From Siphonodentalium dalli (lineage: Eukaryota; Mollusca; Scaphopoda; Gadilida; Siphonodentaliidae), in assembly GCA_032622095.1 (NCBI GenBank), contig CP136066.1, positions 48,330,911 through 48,394,910 on the forward strand: 64,000 bases of DNA, given 5' to 3'. The first letter of the stretch is position 1, and each line of letters begins with the position of its first letter. Shown here in pieces: positions 1-12,299 of this stretch. The notes below the pieces were generated by a model. It was not told the origin of the DNA. It searched no databases and worked only from the letters and a program-made list of their open reading frames with translations. Both the position numbers and the translations under genes were made by a program.

Positions 1-161
1 GTCGGGTACTTTTGTCCGGGCAGTGTTTGCCTGTTTGGGACGGGTCAAATCGTTACCCCACCTGACCTTGACCTTCAAAATGGACAATTCAAGGTCAAAT
101 CGCGCAATTCGCCGAAAAGCAGAGGGGAAACAGCCCGGACGAAGTCGGGTCCACCTGCTAG
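1..161 (+). mobile_element. Helitron 3' terminus (non-autonomous, 5' end outside window)
   Basis: The segment ends with a GC-rich hairpin (CCCGGAC / GTCGGG, 134-149) followed about 8 nt later by CTAG at 158-161 and a host T. This is the known Helitron 3' architecture: hairpin, then CTRR, inserted between A and T. No Rep/helicase reading frame is present, so this is the tail of a longer or non-autonomous copy that begins before the window. The short ORF over it looks incidental. Confidence 0.7.
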
Positions 162-1160
162 TACATATATATAATGTACATACACACCCACCAATGCCAT
201 TATATAATCACTCCAGGTATACATCGACACCTCATCATTGAGCAAACATACCTTCTAGATATAACAATACAACGCGCAGCACATCGCCATTGGCCATACA
301 TACACTACATGTATAACTTTTCTTCACATCCATGACCATATACCAACTCAAGATACACACACACCCCACGCATGACCATCGAGTCAAATTCAGTCAATCC
401 AGGAATCCATAACATCTCACCATAGGATATAACAATACCTCATACGGCCATTCGAACACTCCAGATTTGCATATACATCTCGCTAATGATAATCCAACCA
501 CTCGCCGTATAGTCACACACCCATCCATGATCATACAGCTACTCTCTGTATACCTATCCTTCTATCAATGACAATACAACCACGGCAGAGATGCATATAC
601 ATCACATATATATCCATGACCACAAGGGCGCTTCATATATACCCACACGCCGCCAATGACCATACAGCTATACTCCAGGTATGCATATACTAGTACACTT
701 CAACAATCATGACCGTACCGTCATTCCATGTATACCTATATACATTGCACATACATTACAACCATTCCCTATTTATTCACACATCCACAGTCCCACACAC
801 GATCAAGCATCCGACATATGTATGCATATACACGGTACCTATCCATGACAATAGTGACAGAAAGTACGGATGTATATCCCACACATGACCATACAGTCAC
901 TCTATATATACATAAACAACACACATATCAACATACAGCTGCTATCATTATACCCCCACACAACTTCAGTAACCATACAAATAAATTCTCGTATAGTTAT
1001 TCACCTCACACATGACCATACGGTCACCCCTTGTACACCTATACATCTCACTATGGACACACCACCCCATCGCCATATAGGCTACTCCTTCGCACCATTC
1101 ATGGTCATACAATAACTCCATGTAGAACTATTCACCCTATATATGACCACACATTCACCC
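162..1160. repeat. Degenerate tandem array, unit about 55-60 bp
   Basis: The block repeats a decayed motif built from CATGACCATACAGTCAC followed by TGTATACCTATACATCTCAC. Recognisable copies lie near 540, 660, 710, 885, 1013 and 1100. Composition is strongly biased (pyrimidine/A rich). The small ORFs here are translations of the repeat. It directly follows the Helitron end. Confidence 0.7.
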
Positions 1161-2480
1161 CATGGCTGCCATTTTGACATACACCATATATTAAGTTTTT
1201 TTTTTATGCTAATGGTCGAGAGTAGCCAAATAATATGGTTTCACTCAGTTCAGTTCAGACGTTCTGCCCATTTCAGTTCAAAAATATGCCCAGAGTCCCA
1301 AAAGACATTTTTGGCAAAATTCCGTACAACAGTATATCATTTAAAACGAATTTGTCATGCATCATAAGGCACAGGGACCACGAGAATGAAGCATGTAGTA
1401 GTCAGGGATTAAGTAACATGGTTGATAACCAAGTCAGTTACAAGTTGCTAACTCATGGGAACACTGCTCGGGATATATGTAAAAACACAAAAAAAAACAA
1501 ATTTGGTTGCCATTTTAGAAGCCATCTTGAGTAATTTTGTCCAAAAACACATTAGTGTTACGCATTTAAGACATATCAAAAACAATAGACATCTAATGGT
1601 CCAAACCTGAAAAATAATGTTTTGCTGATTTTGATGTCAAGTTTGTGATAGAAAGATCCAATAATTCTGGTAATGCCAGTGGTTACATTAGTAACACGTA
1701 ACTAACGTCTAATAGAAATGTTAGAATGTAATGTGTATAAGACAGCATAGCCCATTGTATTCGTCAATCAGTGCGATTACATGGCATGCTGGGGCAATAT
1801 CTATCATTTTCCAGGTTTTGGCCGCCATTTTGGCAGCCATTGTCAGACCAAGTGACAATTTTGTTCCATTGAGTTCAAATATTCATAAGTAATTGTATGC
1901 TTCACTTAATTTGCAAAGTTCTGTCAATTTCTTTTTAAAATATGACTAGAATCCTAATGGTGATTTTTGGTGAAATTTCATATCCAGTTCTGTATTAACA
2001 AATTATTGAGTGATCGGAAGGGACTGGGATTACACGAATGACATATTTCATTGTTCCAATGATCACTTAACATAAACAATACAAAATAAAGTATCATTTC
2101 CGTACCAATTCCATACAGCAGAACCTGATCTAGAAGATATTAGTTAAAAACGTCAAATTTCCTCTTCCGACTGCCATTTTGATGGCCATTTTGGGCGGGG
2201 AGTTCCAATTTTACCCTAAAAATGTGCCATTATATCTTTCAGAGTCATACTTATTGTTCATCACTAATTTTAAATCGCATATTTCATGGTAAGATTAATT
2301 GCCACATTTAATAAATTATATAATCACAAAACGCTCCTTAAATTCGGAAAAAATCTTAAAAGAGGGGTTAAAGTGAAATTTCAGCGTGGCTCCATATTAT
2401 ATATCAATAAGTATGTGAATATGTACATATGTGCAAAGTTTCATGGTTTAGTCACATTTGAACAATTGCCTTGAAAATTT
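1160..2480. repeat. Degenerate tandem repeat, period about 335 bp
   Basis: A GCCATTTT...GCCAT core recurs at about 1163, 1506, 1819 and 2170, spaced 343, 313 and 351 bp. Each core is followed by similar AT-rich text (AATTTTGTCC, AATTTTGTTCC, AATTTTACCC). The units are old and diverged. No coding signal is seen. Confidence 0.5.
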
Positions 2481-2582
2481 GACTTAATCTACTCCACTAA
2501 ATATCTTGACTAAAAGTAGAACAATATAGAGTTGGTTCTTGGTCTGAAAACAAAATATTATACACTATACATTGATTGAAAG

Positions 2583-2990
2583 GGGACCCCAGTGGTCCAG
2601 TCGATAAAGTTATCAGTGCATTATGCAACCATATGCCGCCCAGCGCTGACGAAGCTGGTTCGAACACCGACAAGCGCGGATTCGCGATACACGCAAAGTG
2701 AGGTTAATCTTAATCGTGCATCTGGGCAAGTTTATCGGTTGCTTTCCGGGTTCGGTTGTTTCTGCACTCAGTGGAGGGACTTAAACTATCGGGACAATCC
2801 CAACCTATGGCCACGCTCGGTCTGAACTTTCCAACCCCCGCTGGTTCAGGCATGAACTTTTCCTGCTGTTGAAAATTAAAGGTGAGAAATCCGCATCACC
2901 CCTGGCCCGTGATCCCTGTCTAACGGCGACGGCACACGGGTACCGCTATACCATACGGTGATAAGTACAGGTCCCTGGGGATAAATACCA
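2583..2990 (+). mobile_element. tRNA-derived SINE
   Basis: The 5' part resembles a tRNA: an A-box-like segment (CCAGTGGTCCAGTCGATAAAG, 2589-2609, one base beyond a strict box) and a B box GGTTCGAAC at 2657-2665, about 50 bp apart as in internal Pol III promoters. A non-tRNA body rich in GC follows to about 2990, with no tRNA-like 3' half. A box A/box B head joined to an unrelated tail is the SINE pattern. The family was not identified, and the 3' limit is approximate. Confidence 0.65.
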
Positions 2991-2999
2991 GATATACCA

Positions 3000-3589
3000 A
3001 TATATACTATAACAGTGACAAGGTTCACAAGTCCGAATTCGGAAAAACACACCATCTATCAGATTCCTCATAGATTCTCAAAAATTTTCTTCTCAGTCAC
3101 AACATATTTCATTGTTTCTTATTGGCCATACAATTTCCTTTCTTTTGATGTATAATTCCATAGTATCAAACGAACAGAAATCGATATATCATATCGAAAA
3201 CTAGCAAAACCTATCGACGAAAAGCGGTCGTCAGTCGGATACCAATTCAATTCTTGCGATCACAATTGCCGAACTTGCGAATTCCCCGCGGGATATGTCG
3301 ACTTCGCTTAAATAGACCTCGTCAAAGTATATATCAAACGAAAGAAAATTGTATGTATCTCAATGTATTATGAATTTGGAATTAATTGATCTACACATGA
3401 CTGCATTCCCATATGGCCTGATGGAAATGCTTCAGAATTTGAACCACTCCGAAAAATAAAGATATCTTAAAAGCTCAACTCGGATTTTAGGGGACTTTTA
3501 GGGGAGCTTTCCCCCATTTTTTGCACTAGTGAAATATAATGTTCCTGGACTATATGCGGATTCACTGTTTAACTCTGGTTAAAATGAAT
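3000..3589. other. Unannotated AT-rich spacer
   Basis: No gene, hairpin or clear repeat was seen. No ORF in the stretch has protein-like character. Confidence 0.5.
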
Positions 3590-4080
3590 TGACGAAACCC
3601 GTGGTATGTTGGTGGCCACCAACCTTTACTAGCACCACACCAAAGGACATTCAAATCCGATGAATCATGACAGAGTTACACGTTAAATGTTCTTTCGGAC
3701 ACAAAATTCAACAATATTCAAATCAAACAAGGGCCGTAACTGGTAAACATTAATGGACGAAACTGTAGTATAAGTGTATCATATCCACAATCTAGCATAC
3801 TGATCTGCAGCTGTGCTATCACCATGTCAAAGGACAACGAAATAACACTGATGGCAAAGTGATATATGTTGGCACGGACACAACAATTCACAAATTTCGA
3901 AGTCAAACAAGGGTCACAACTCTGGTAGAAATAAATGGACGAAACGCGTAGTGTGTGTGCATCATTTCCCCTAACCTGTGCTATCACCCGCCAAAGGACA
4001 ACGAAATCCGATAACTAACACCCGAGAGTTACAATCTGAAATGTTATATATGACGGACGGACGTACGAACGGACGGATCA
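3590..4080. repeat. Tandem repeat of about 180 bp units with GGAC-rich end
   Basis: The block GTCAAACAAGGGTCACAAC followed by AAATGGACGAAAC recurs at about 3722 and 3901 (spacing ~179), with a partial earlier unit at ~3590. Each unit also carries CTATCACC..CCAAAGGACAACGAAAT. The array ends in GACGGACGGACGTACGAACGG at 4051-4071. This layout is common in mollusc interspersed repeats, some of which are Helitron-like carriers of tandem cores. That link is inference. Confidence 0.65.
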
Positions 4081-4139
4081 CTCGGTTATATGCCCTGAAC
4101 CTTCTACGGGGAGGGGGCAATATGCGTGATATTTGATCA

Positions 4140-5143
4140 TATTATATGGATTTGAAGTATGGGGATGTGTCACGTCATGAAGTAACCAGTATAGTTTGAG
4201 TTGCGAAAAGTTACACACTACTTATTGTAAGCATATATTGGGAGTAGGTAAGTACGCTCCAAATCATGCAGTCAGAGCAGAGCTCGGTATATACCCATGT
4301 TCCGGCGAAATATTATGCAGAATGGCTAACTATGGTGCAAAATTATCAAATATATCTAAAAACAAACTTGTGGCATCAGCCGTCTCTGAACATGTGACGA
4401 GGAAAGCCAAATGCAACTCTTTATCAGGACGATAAACGCATTTGGCTGTACAAATATACAGGTTCCATTAAATAACCAAACATATAGTATCATTAGAAAT
4501 CTCAAGTGTAAGCTCCAGGAAGAACATGTGAAAGAATTTAAGAGATCAAAATTTGATGACTCTAATCGAGATGGCCATAAAAATAAACTCAGAACATATA
4601 GATTGTTTAAAATTGATTATGTCTTAGAGACTTTCTTAATAAACACAACATCTTTACAAGATACATGTAGGATCAGTTTTACAAAACTCCGTGTGATCAC
4701 AAACTCGCTATTGAAAAAGGTAGACATCATCAGCCTATAATTATGGAGGGAAAGAGACTGTGCCTTAAATGCAGGACCGGTTCTGATATAGAAAATGAGT
4801 ATCATTTCATTATGGAATGTCCACACTATTGCGATCTCGGAGATGAACTTTTCCAAATTGTTGGTAGATATCACAGCTTTTTACAAGTTTGTCAAACGAT
4901 CAGAAATTTAATCTTGTAATGAAAAATGATAACCCTTAAATAAGCAGCAAAATCAGCAACGTGGTCAGGCGCTTCTTTGATAAGCGTTCTGAGTGAATAT
5001 AATGCTTGCTGTCACACAATAAAATACATATAGCTGGACATGCCATGTTCACATGTAATTGTTTATTGTTTTATTATGAATTGTATTGTTAGCATACTGC
5101 CTTTATTTGTGTTTATGCAAATAAATCGTATCGTATCGTATGA
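4140..5143 (+). pseudogene. LINE (non-LTR retrotransposon) ORF2 C-terminal relic with 3' tail
   Basis: This is a 5'-truncated copy of a CR1/Jockey-like non-LTR element. The reading frame at 4196-4435 holds the typical post-RT segment CKHILGVGKYAPNHAVRAEL, followed after a short divergent stretch by GIYP. A shifted frame near 4745-4850 gives the C-terminal Cys/His segment RLCLKCRTGSD...EYHFIMECPHY, which is usual at the end of such proteins. At least two frameshifts and a stop break the frame. The 3' end has AATAAATCG followed by GTATC repeats (5116-5140), a microsatellite-like LINE tail. No RT catalytic core remains, so it is dead. Confidence 0.85.
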
Positions 5144-6724
5144 GGGCAGACAGGAGTGTCTGGCACTGTGGGGGGACAAAGTAAGTGTTGAGCAAGCAAT
5201 CTGCGTACCTTTACATGTATGTACATAAATATAAAATAATCTTGCATTGAAACCAGCCTTTTGGTCTGGTCGATAAAAGGTTTTACCTTGAAAAAAATTG
5301 GACTAAGTTAATTTCTAGTCCGTTTCGAAGAGGATTATACGCTACGGGCGGCAGAAAACGACCGTAAAAATCGCGCGCTCGCGCCCGGTGTGGATTGACC
5401 CTCAGTGTGACAAGGACAGAAATAATGCAATCGCGGCAATGAAATCAAAATGGCCACAACCCCAAGCCATGCCACGACGAGAGCAACATAGAAATGAAAA
5501 TACGTATTGGTAAGTTACAAGTATGTTCTTAAATACCTTTAAAGGCACACATATCATTAAAACAGATCCATCTATCTGCATGATGTATCGATCGCTGCAA
5601 CGCAAGTTAAACCCAATGATTTACCTCTTTAAAGTGATGTGAAACACTCCTGTAGAGTGACCAAATAGAAGTGGAGAATAATCTTGCTCAAAGTAGTAAT
5701 TTTTTACAGATATTATATGCAAATTGTCAACACAGGCCGTCATTCTAATATATTAATTAAATGCAGTGACGCTCGATGGCGAAATCATTTTCGTTAGTTT
5801 ATCACCGATAGATGCGTCCCGAATCGAGTAGTAAATATTTACAATTGAGCGCAGTTCATACGATGTTTCAGACGATGGTACGGTTGATTTGCTTCAATTT
5901 TTCAGCTATGTTAGTAGAATGTTCCATTCATCCAGTTGGCATAGCGCCTGAATACTAACTTATCAGTTTCACGCACCCGAACAAGTCCATAATATGTCTT
6001 TAATCTATATGCAAATATATTCCAAAGACGAAGAGCACATCAGAACGATATGTTGTGAGATAAGATATTTAAGAATTGATGGTCTGGAATATATTAACAT
6101 ACAGATAAAGGGAACTCTTTATGCAAATGTTCCATGCGATAAAATGTAACCACTATGATTACAACACGTGGTTCGGTTGTTGAGTTGTGTCGCAGTATTA
6201 TAGCAGTCCCTACTACTCATCTGTATTGCTAATGTTGTAAAATATATATGCCATATAAATATATAATTTTGATCAATACAAACTTTAAAAAACAATATAT
6301 CGACCATGGGCACAATTATCTTCTTATATTTTGGGTGAACCTTCCACGAGAGCCTATCGTGAAATTTACTGTTCTCGCTAAATACAAAATTTACATTATT
6401 CGAATGTCCTCAATGACGTTTAAAGTACGGTTAGACATATGGGATTGATTACTAGCCATCTTGCACGTAAATTGAGAAATTGAAAGCTCGGCTAGTCTGG
6501 TCCCCATTCCATCCAACCGTGACAAATAATTGAAATAATCTATCCTAGTATTGCAGACCTTTGTGATAAAATTAATGTGGTTGTGAATCACAATAATCGC
6601 ATTTGAGCGCAATTCAATTGCATTTTGAAGTAATTGCTGCCCACATAACCTTGAAGGAATAGCACTCAGACCTAATTTGCTTAAGCGAAATTGAATTGCA
6701 CTTGAGTAAAGTAATGTATCTTAA
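5144..6724. other. Intergenic, no supported gene
   Basis: The region holds only short ORFs on both strands, none with a recognisable domain. A GC-rich patch (5340-5400, CGCGCGCTCGCGCCCGG) stands out from the AT-rich background. No RNA gene or repeat boundary could be supported. Confidence 0.5.
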
Positions 6725-7204
6725 AGGTACTCAATCCGATAAAACTCCTCTCAATTACTATTTCAATGGCTTTGGGGGTCAAAAATATTTGATTCGAGTC
6801 GAGGAAGTCACCCATCAAAGCTCAGATTTGTTAGATATCGATTTTAGAAATCTATTATTTTTCATTATCGGGAATACTTTCTGGCCCAGAACTCAGTCAA
6901 AATTGCGTTATTATTACCTCTTGATTTTAGAGTTATCCATCCTTGTCTGTTTGAATTGTGTTTTGGTGTACACATCTCGCGCAGGTTACGAAACTGACGG
7001 CAATTATTAGTACTCATCTCGAGAAACTAACAAATTTCAAAAATCAATATCTAATAACTCTGAGCTTTGTTTGATGGGTTCCTCGACTCGAATCAAATAT
7101 TTTTTACCCCCAAAGCCAAAGAAATAGTAATATAGGACCCTCTGGTCGGATTGTTGTTGTTGTAATCTGTTGAGATGGGGACCCTCTGTTCGGATTGAGT
7201 ACCT
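6725..7204. mobile_element. TTAA-flanked foldback MITE (AGGTACTCAATCCG family, copy 1)
   Basis: The element starts AGGTACTCAATCCG and ends with its complement CGGATTGAGTACCT. TTAA lies on both sides (6721-6724, 7205-7208). The arms extend inward for roughly 150 bp and share ATTTGATTCGAGTCGAGG and its complement, plus the ATCAAAGCTCAGA segment. A TTAA target duplication is shared by piggyBac and Kolobok transposons. There is no transposase. A second, larger copy lies at 27836-28774. Confidence 0.8.
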
Positions 7205-7350
7205 TTAAGTGTATGCAATTATCCTTAAGCGCAAATAACTTTTTTATAAATCGCAGTTTTTGGTATACTTAATTTCCAGTATTAATAATTGTGAAAAAGG
7301 TTTTACATATAAAGGTAATACTAGTACGTCACACTGAACCTGGAATAACC

Positions 7351-7413
7351 CGACCCTCCCTCGGACAACCCGACCCTCCCTCGGACAACCCGACCCTCCC
7401 TCGGACAACCCGA
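7351..7413 (+). repeat. 20 bp minisatellite, 3 copies
   Basis: CGACCCTCCCTCGGACAACC is repeated exactly three times (7351-7410), with a partial fourth start. It is GC-rich in an AT-rich setting. Confidence 0.95.
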
Positions 7414-7550
7414 CACAACATACCCAAATGTTATTAGGCGAAATAATGTCATCTGCCTCAAAGCTGTTCAGTGACTTATACCTGTCATTGCTATCAACAT
7501 GTAATATCAGGGCGTTGCCTAATATTATTTTCCTAATGTGAGACATCGTC

Positions 7551-7594
7551 AGTCAGATGCTCGTAGCCCGTTTATATATAACCATGGGTATATG
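7551..7594 (+). repeat. 44 bp inverted repeat, left arm
   Basis: This arm reads AGTCAGATGCTCGTAGCCCG, then an ATG-rich stretch to TATATG. It is the exact reverse complement of 10538-10581. The pair brackets about 3 kb and may be the terminal repeats of one element, but no target duplication was found. Confidence 0.8.
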
Positions 7595-8019
7595 CGAAAA
7601 TACACAACGAAAACACACTCCACAGTTTTGATCGATAAGTCTTGCCTTGTGTATTTTGATGTTGAATTTTTTGACAATCGGTCTTCCGTATCATTTATAC
7701 AACACAATTATCGTCTTACTTGCAGCACGACTTTATCGTGTGATCGTCACGGAAGCGTTTTATTTCAGAGTATGGTTAATACATTGCCGCCGGTGAAGTG
7801 TATTATCGGATAAGAAACAAATAAGCCTATGCCGACGGCAGAAACAAAAGTTGCGAGAGGCACCCCTGGTTGAGTGTGGGATATTTGGCACTCGAGACTT
7901 GGTTAGAGGGTTTTCGTTGGGGTGGTCTCCACCTTGGAATTTCCAACTGCATCCCACCCCATTGAACCACACCAAACTCATAAGTTTGCGTAAATCAATT
8001 TGCACCCCCCTTGATTTTT

Positions 8020-8286
8020 CCCAAATGTTCCCTCACAGACTACCAGATGGTAGACTATTCCAAATGAAACAGAGAGTTGTTATACCATGGAACAATTTAC
8101 CAGAGATGATTGTTTCATCCGTCAAAGAACTGTTTGACTCATATTTCTATAGCCAGAAATATGAGTACGATGAGTGATTTTAACATATTGTGTTTATGAT
8201 TACGTTATAATTTATATCCATGTTTCAAATCGGAACAAAAAGTCGGATGACTTGTTTCGAAATAAATGATACTGATACTGATACTG
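8020..8286 (+). pseudogene. LINE 3' end with GATACT tail
   Basis: The frame ending at 8174 encodes a LINE C-terminal tail of the type RVVIPWNNLPE followed by a Ser/Phe-rich stretch (SSVKELFDSYF). In CR1-like ORF2 proteins this is the motif F-x-R-x3-x-W-N-x-L-P-x2-(V/I). It is followed by a ~90 bp UTR, AATAAA at 8261 and a GATACT microsatellite tail (8267-8286). This is a strongly 5'-truncated copy without an RT core. Confidence 0.75.
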
Positions 8287-8289
8287 TGG

Positions 8290-10260
8290 CCACTTGTCGT
8301 GCGGGGGGGGGGAGTGAAAAAGATGGTTCGGCCCAGTATGAGATTAAAACATCTTAACATCTAGTGGTATAACACCACACAAATTTACACCCCGATCTAT
8401 TTTTTCTTAAATTAATTAGCGAGTAACTACTGGCAAGGACACAGAACACACGGGTCGGCCGATGGTAAGGCCCGATGTGAGAACATTTTTGAAATATGAA
8501 CATGAACATTTGACAATCCTATAGCATAGACCGGCCTCAAGTTTTCCAATTCTGGGAAATTATTAACCTGACAATCACCCATAGGTTTCAAAATTGCCAA
8601 CTGATGGCCATTTGAGTCCATAATTTTTCAAATGAAAGGGAAATATGCAAATGTTGGTCTAAAAACAACAAATTCGTCACCAAGAAAGTGTTGGAAAATC
8701 AAACTACGAGAACAATTTCAACCTAATTTTGGTGTGAATTTTCCAATTAATTTTGCTCGGGGTATTAGGTATGACTACAATTGGGGGTAAGACCCCTGCA
8801 TAACCACCCCTGTCGACAAGTCCCTATACTTGACACCCTATTCTAAATAATCGATACTAAGTTATGTTGGGTGGCACGGGGTGGGGGGGGGGGGGGGGGT
8901 CAGGGGCTACATCCCAGCCCTGTCGGGGAGTCATAGCCATCCCCCGTCGGTGAGTTATGTAACTGTCAACCCGCCAGCTAAAGCCCGCCCCCTGTCGGGG
9001 ATATCCTGGTGCCACCCCTGTTTGAAATCATATAAAACTGTTAAAGAAGAAGACCACATATTGAACAGAAATCAGGGGGAAATGAGCTCTCGTAACCACA
9101 AAAGTGCACTAAAGACATCCCAATAAATCCAAATTAGTTGCAACCGCATATTGTATATATATGGTATCGTTCTGTTTGCCTCTCTATATCCAGGGACGTG
9201 GCTATATGGTTTCTGTTAGGGGGTGTCCACCATGGGAAATTCCAACTGCACCCCCTTGAATCAGAATCACCCCAAACACAAATTCCATTTGCACCATCCC
9301 CCTTACATCAGTGCTCACGTCTAATATCCTATATATATTTTTTTTAAACCTATATTCCAGGTTTGAAAATTCAGATAGTTTAACCTGAACAATTGCATAA
9401 ATCATAACATCTAATGGTCTAACTCCAGACAAATTCCCACGGCTACGGGTAAGAGGCGGGGACACACCGGGTTGACCATGGTTCTTCGGCCCGGTGTGAG
9501 AAAATTTTTAAAACTATAAAAGAAAATATTAAATCCTAGCATGCATCCAGACTGACCTCAATTGAACCTTTCCTGGTGTTGGAAATTTCAAACCTCATAC
9601 TCCCCCTCAGGTTGAAAAACTCTCCAACTGATGACTATTTCAGTCCACAAGTTTGACCAAATGAAGTAAAATATTGTTTTGCAGTTTTGTATTGGCCACG
9701 GGGGAATGGACAATGACAACGATAGTCGGCAATTTTTTTTTAATCTGAACAAGAAAATCTCAAAATCCTAGCATCTAGACTAGCCTCAAACCTTCCTAGA
9801 GTTGGACATTTCAAACCTGACACCCCCACTTAGGTTGGAAAATTTCAACTGATGACAATTCCAATGACAATATTTACCAAATGCATGACAATATTGTTTT
9901 CTTAAATTAACTAGCATTTTTTTGACTGGCCACGGGGGAGGGACCAGGACACAAACTGTCCCAAGTGTTGGAAATTTCCAACCTGTCACCCTCCTAAAGT
10001 TGGAAATTTCCGACTGATGACCATTTCAGTCCAAAATATTTACCAAAAATAGGAAAATATGCAAATAATTTGTTTGAAAATCAAACTACAAGAACATTTT
10101 CTACTTAATGTTGGTGTGAAATATCCAACTAATGTTTTGGCAGGTATGAAATTTCCAACTGTTGAACATTTTGACCGAAGTTGGGGGGGGGGTGAGACAT
10201 CCCAACCCCCCACCCCTGTCGCCACGTCTCTATATCATATAAATACTTTTTCTAAAAACC
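8290..10260. repeat. Degenerate repeat with about 200 bp units and poly-G tracts
   Basis: Copies of a block with CTGATGACCATTTCAGTCC then TTTACCAAA, next to TTGGAAATTTCCAAC, are seen near 8600, 9630, 9850 and 10015. The phrase CCACGGGGGAGGGACC also recurs (9692, 9932). G runs occur at 8306, 8881-8900 and 10185. A related block is at 47560-47740. Read as nested decayed copies of one interspersed repeat; small ORFs are incidental. Confidence 0.6.
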
Positions 10261-10537
10261 CTTAAACCAACTCGACGTGCGATTTCCCTGCGCTCCTGTT
10301 GCGCAAATTCTAGTATAAAAAGTGCGTCTATTTCAGACAAAGTTCAAACAGTAAATGTGACCAGACAAGACATAGAAACCGCTAATCTCATATTACCAAT
10401 CTGACAACACCAGTCGAACATGATTACCTTTCAAAGCGATAACACCGGGCACCATGTTACGGACAACCACAGGCACGCACACCATGGATAAATACACGGT
10501 GAAAAGAACGGCGTTTTTTTTGTACGGTTATATCTGA

Positions 10538-10581
10538 CATATACCCATGGTTATATATAAACGGGCTACGAGCATCTGACT
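10538..10581 (-). repeat. 44 bp inverted repeat, right arm
   Basis: Exact reverse complement of 7551-7594. Together they are the only perfect long match over this 3 kb interval, which suggests recent or selected identity. Confidence 0.8.
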
Positions 10582-10670
10582 GCGTGTTTTCACCCGTTAC
10601 GCGTGCCTGTGTATATGTGGTCTTGCTGTTATTATTAATCTTAACCTATGACACTTTCGCATATGTTTAA

Positions 10671-11052
10671 CCGTTTACCCAACAGAAGGGCCCTGTGCCA
10701 ATGCATTCTCTTATATATGCGAGTCGACCATAGGTCGCCTCGCATATATAAGAGAATGCATTGGCTTAACACATTAAAAATTATAAAATTGTTAAAGAAT
10801 GTAAGAAAAAATGGTAAAAAGTGTTTTTTTTTAGGCCAATGCATTCTCTTATATATGCGAGGCGACCTATGGTCGACTCGCATATATAAGAGAATGCATT
10901 GGCACAGGGCATAACTGTATCTATCACAATGTGGTCAAGGAGCCGGTTCCAACGATATCCATATTTGTATGGTTCTATTGAGACAGACCGAAGATATTTT
11001 AGGCTGTTGAAGCTTTATTTGGCCGGTTTTGGCCGGTTTGTTGGGTAAAGGG
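10671..11052. mobile_element. piggyBac-like MITE with two internal hairpins (copy 1)
   Basis: TTAA (10667-10670 and 11053-11056) flanks an element of 382 bp. Its ends read CCGTTTACCCAACA and TGTTGGGTAAAGGG. Inside are two ~68 bp near-perfect hairpins at 10698-10764 and 10833-10902, with stems beginning CCAATGCATTCTCTTATATA. The hairpins are inverted relative to each other, so together they form a cruciform-like pair. The 3' part has GGCCGGTTTTGGCCGGTTT. A TTAA target with CCC termini fits piggyBac non-autonomous elements. A second copy is at 54752-55143. Confidence 0.85.
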
Positions 11053-11056
11053 TTAA

Positions 11057-11520
11057 GACATGACACGTGTTACCCAGTTAGCAGTCAGATATATATTTAA
11101 ATATAAATATGCTGTGTTCCACCAGGTTCCACGCCCAATTTTCTCCATCAGCAAGTTCTTCGACGATCGAGATAAATTTAGCTGTTACAAACGTGTAACA
11201 TAAATTATTTTGCCAGGAATTGTCCCAAAGAAGACAAAGCTTACGTGGTAGTTTAGATCTGTTTAAGAGTATTTAAGACAAAATAAAAAAATAAATGAAT
11301 GGATCTGGTTACAACTCAGAAAAAATGGGGTATGTATGCATGCTGCTTGCAATGTTATTTGTGTTTCACTTGACATATTGTTATGGCTGTTCGTGTCTTC
11401 TGCAATATCTATATACAGTTAGCCCTTTCATTGCCAAGTCCGATTTTTGTATCAACCCATAACAATTTTTCATCATTTGTTATTATTTTTTACAATTTTA
11501 ATAATTTTTTCTTATATTCT
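11057..11520. other. Spacer between two TTAA elements
   Basis: AT-rich, no supported gene. The far end (11421-11520) is T/A-rich and runs to the TTAA that starts the next element. Confidence 0.5.
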
Positions 11521-12299
11521 TTAACTCTTTCAGTGCCAGACTTATTTAGTGCCAGGGAATCTTACGATTTTCATGGGCATCAAAATTATTACTATGAATA
11601 CTTGGTGATAGTTTTGAGTTATAACATGCCCCTAAGATTTTATCCAGTTTGTTTTTAAATTCGCTATAGCATGCTTATACTAGAGTAGCTCATGGTGGTT
11701 TTGTATGCACTTGTATGTCCAGAACAAAACTCTTCATGAATTCACTAATTGAAGGTACACAAACAATATTTGGTTGGTAACACATTTCCCATTGACGGCG
11801 AAATGGGTCAAATGGCCACGCCCCTTTTTGCGCGAAGTACTACCACCCGTCGTGACTATATCTCCAGAACCGTTGGAGATAGGGGGTCGTATGACCACTC
11901 AAAATGTGCAGAATGGCCACATTATGGGGGGCCAGTAATACATTTTCATATCCAAAAGTCAATGGTTTTTAAGATAATTGCCAAAAACCAAAAAAAATTG
12001 AGGGCCTGAACCCCAATTTTGGGATTCAGCACTTTTATCTCAAAGTTGAGCCCCCAATTAGAATTTTATTGACCTATATCCATCGGTGCCACATACAGGT
12101 ATTATTTCTGATATTTTCTGTACCATTATCGGATGGGATTGACCTTCAGGGAGCTCTTGACCCTGAAAATAAGGTTTTTGGATGGAATATATTGGTCGTA
12201 GAATGAAAAACAGACATTTTCCCAATAACAAAGATGTTGAGGAAATCATCAATTACAGGGTATTTGATCAGTAACCTAAAACTCCTACAAAAAGGTTAC

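Noticed and set aside
5240-5290. Possible tRNA or SINE fragment (GGTCTGGTCGATAAAAGG)
   Set aside because: No B box and no cloverleaf could be drawn.
9840-10060. Hammerhead-like CTGATGA in the ~200 bp repeat
   Set aside because: No matching stem II and GAAA follow at the right spacing.
10641-10914. ORFs on both strands with LYMR and IYKRMHW repeats
   Set aside because: They arise from the MITE hairpins, as shown by mirror-image peptides on both strands.
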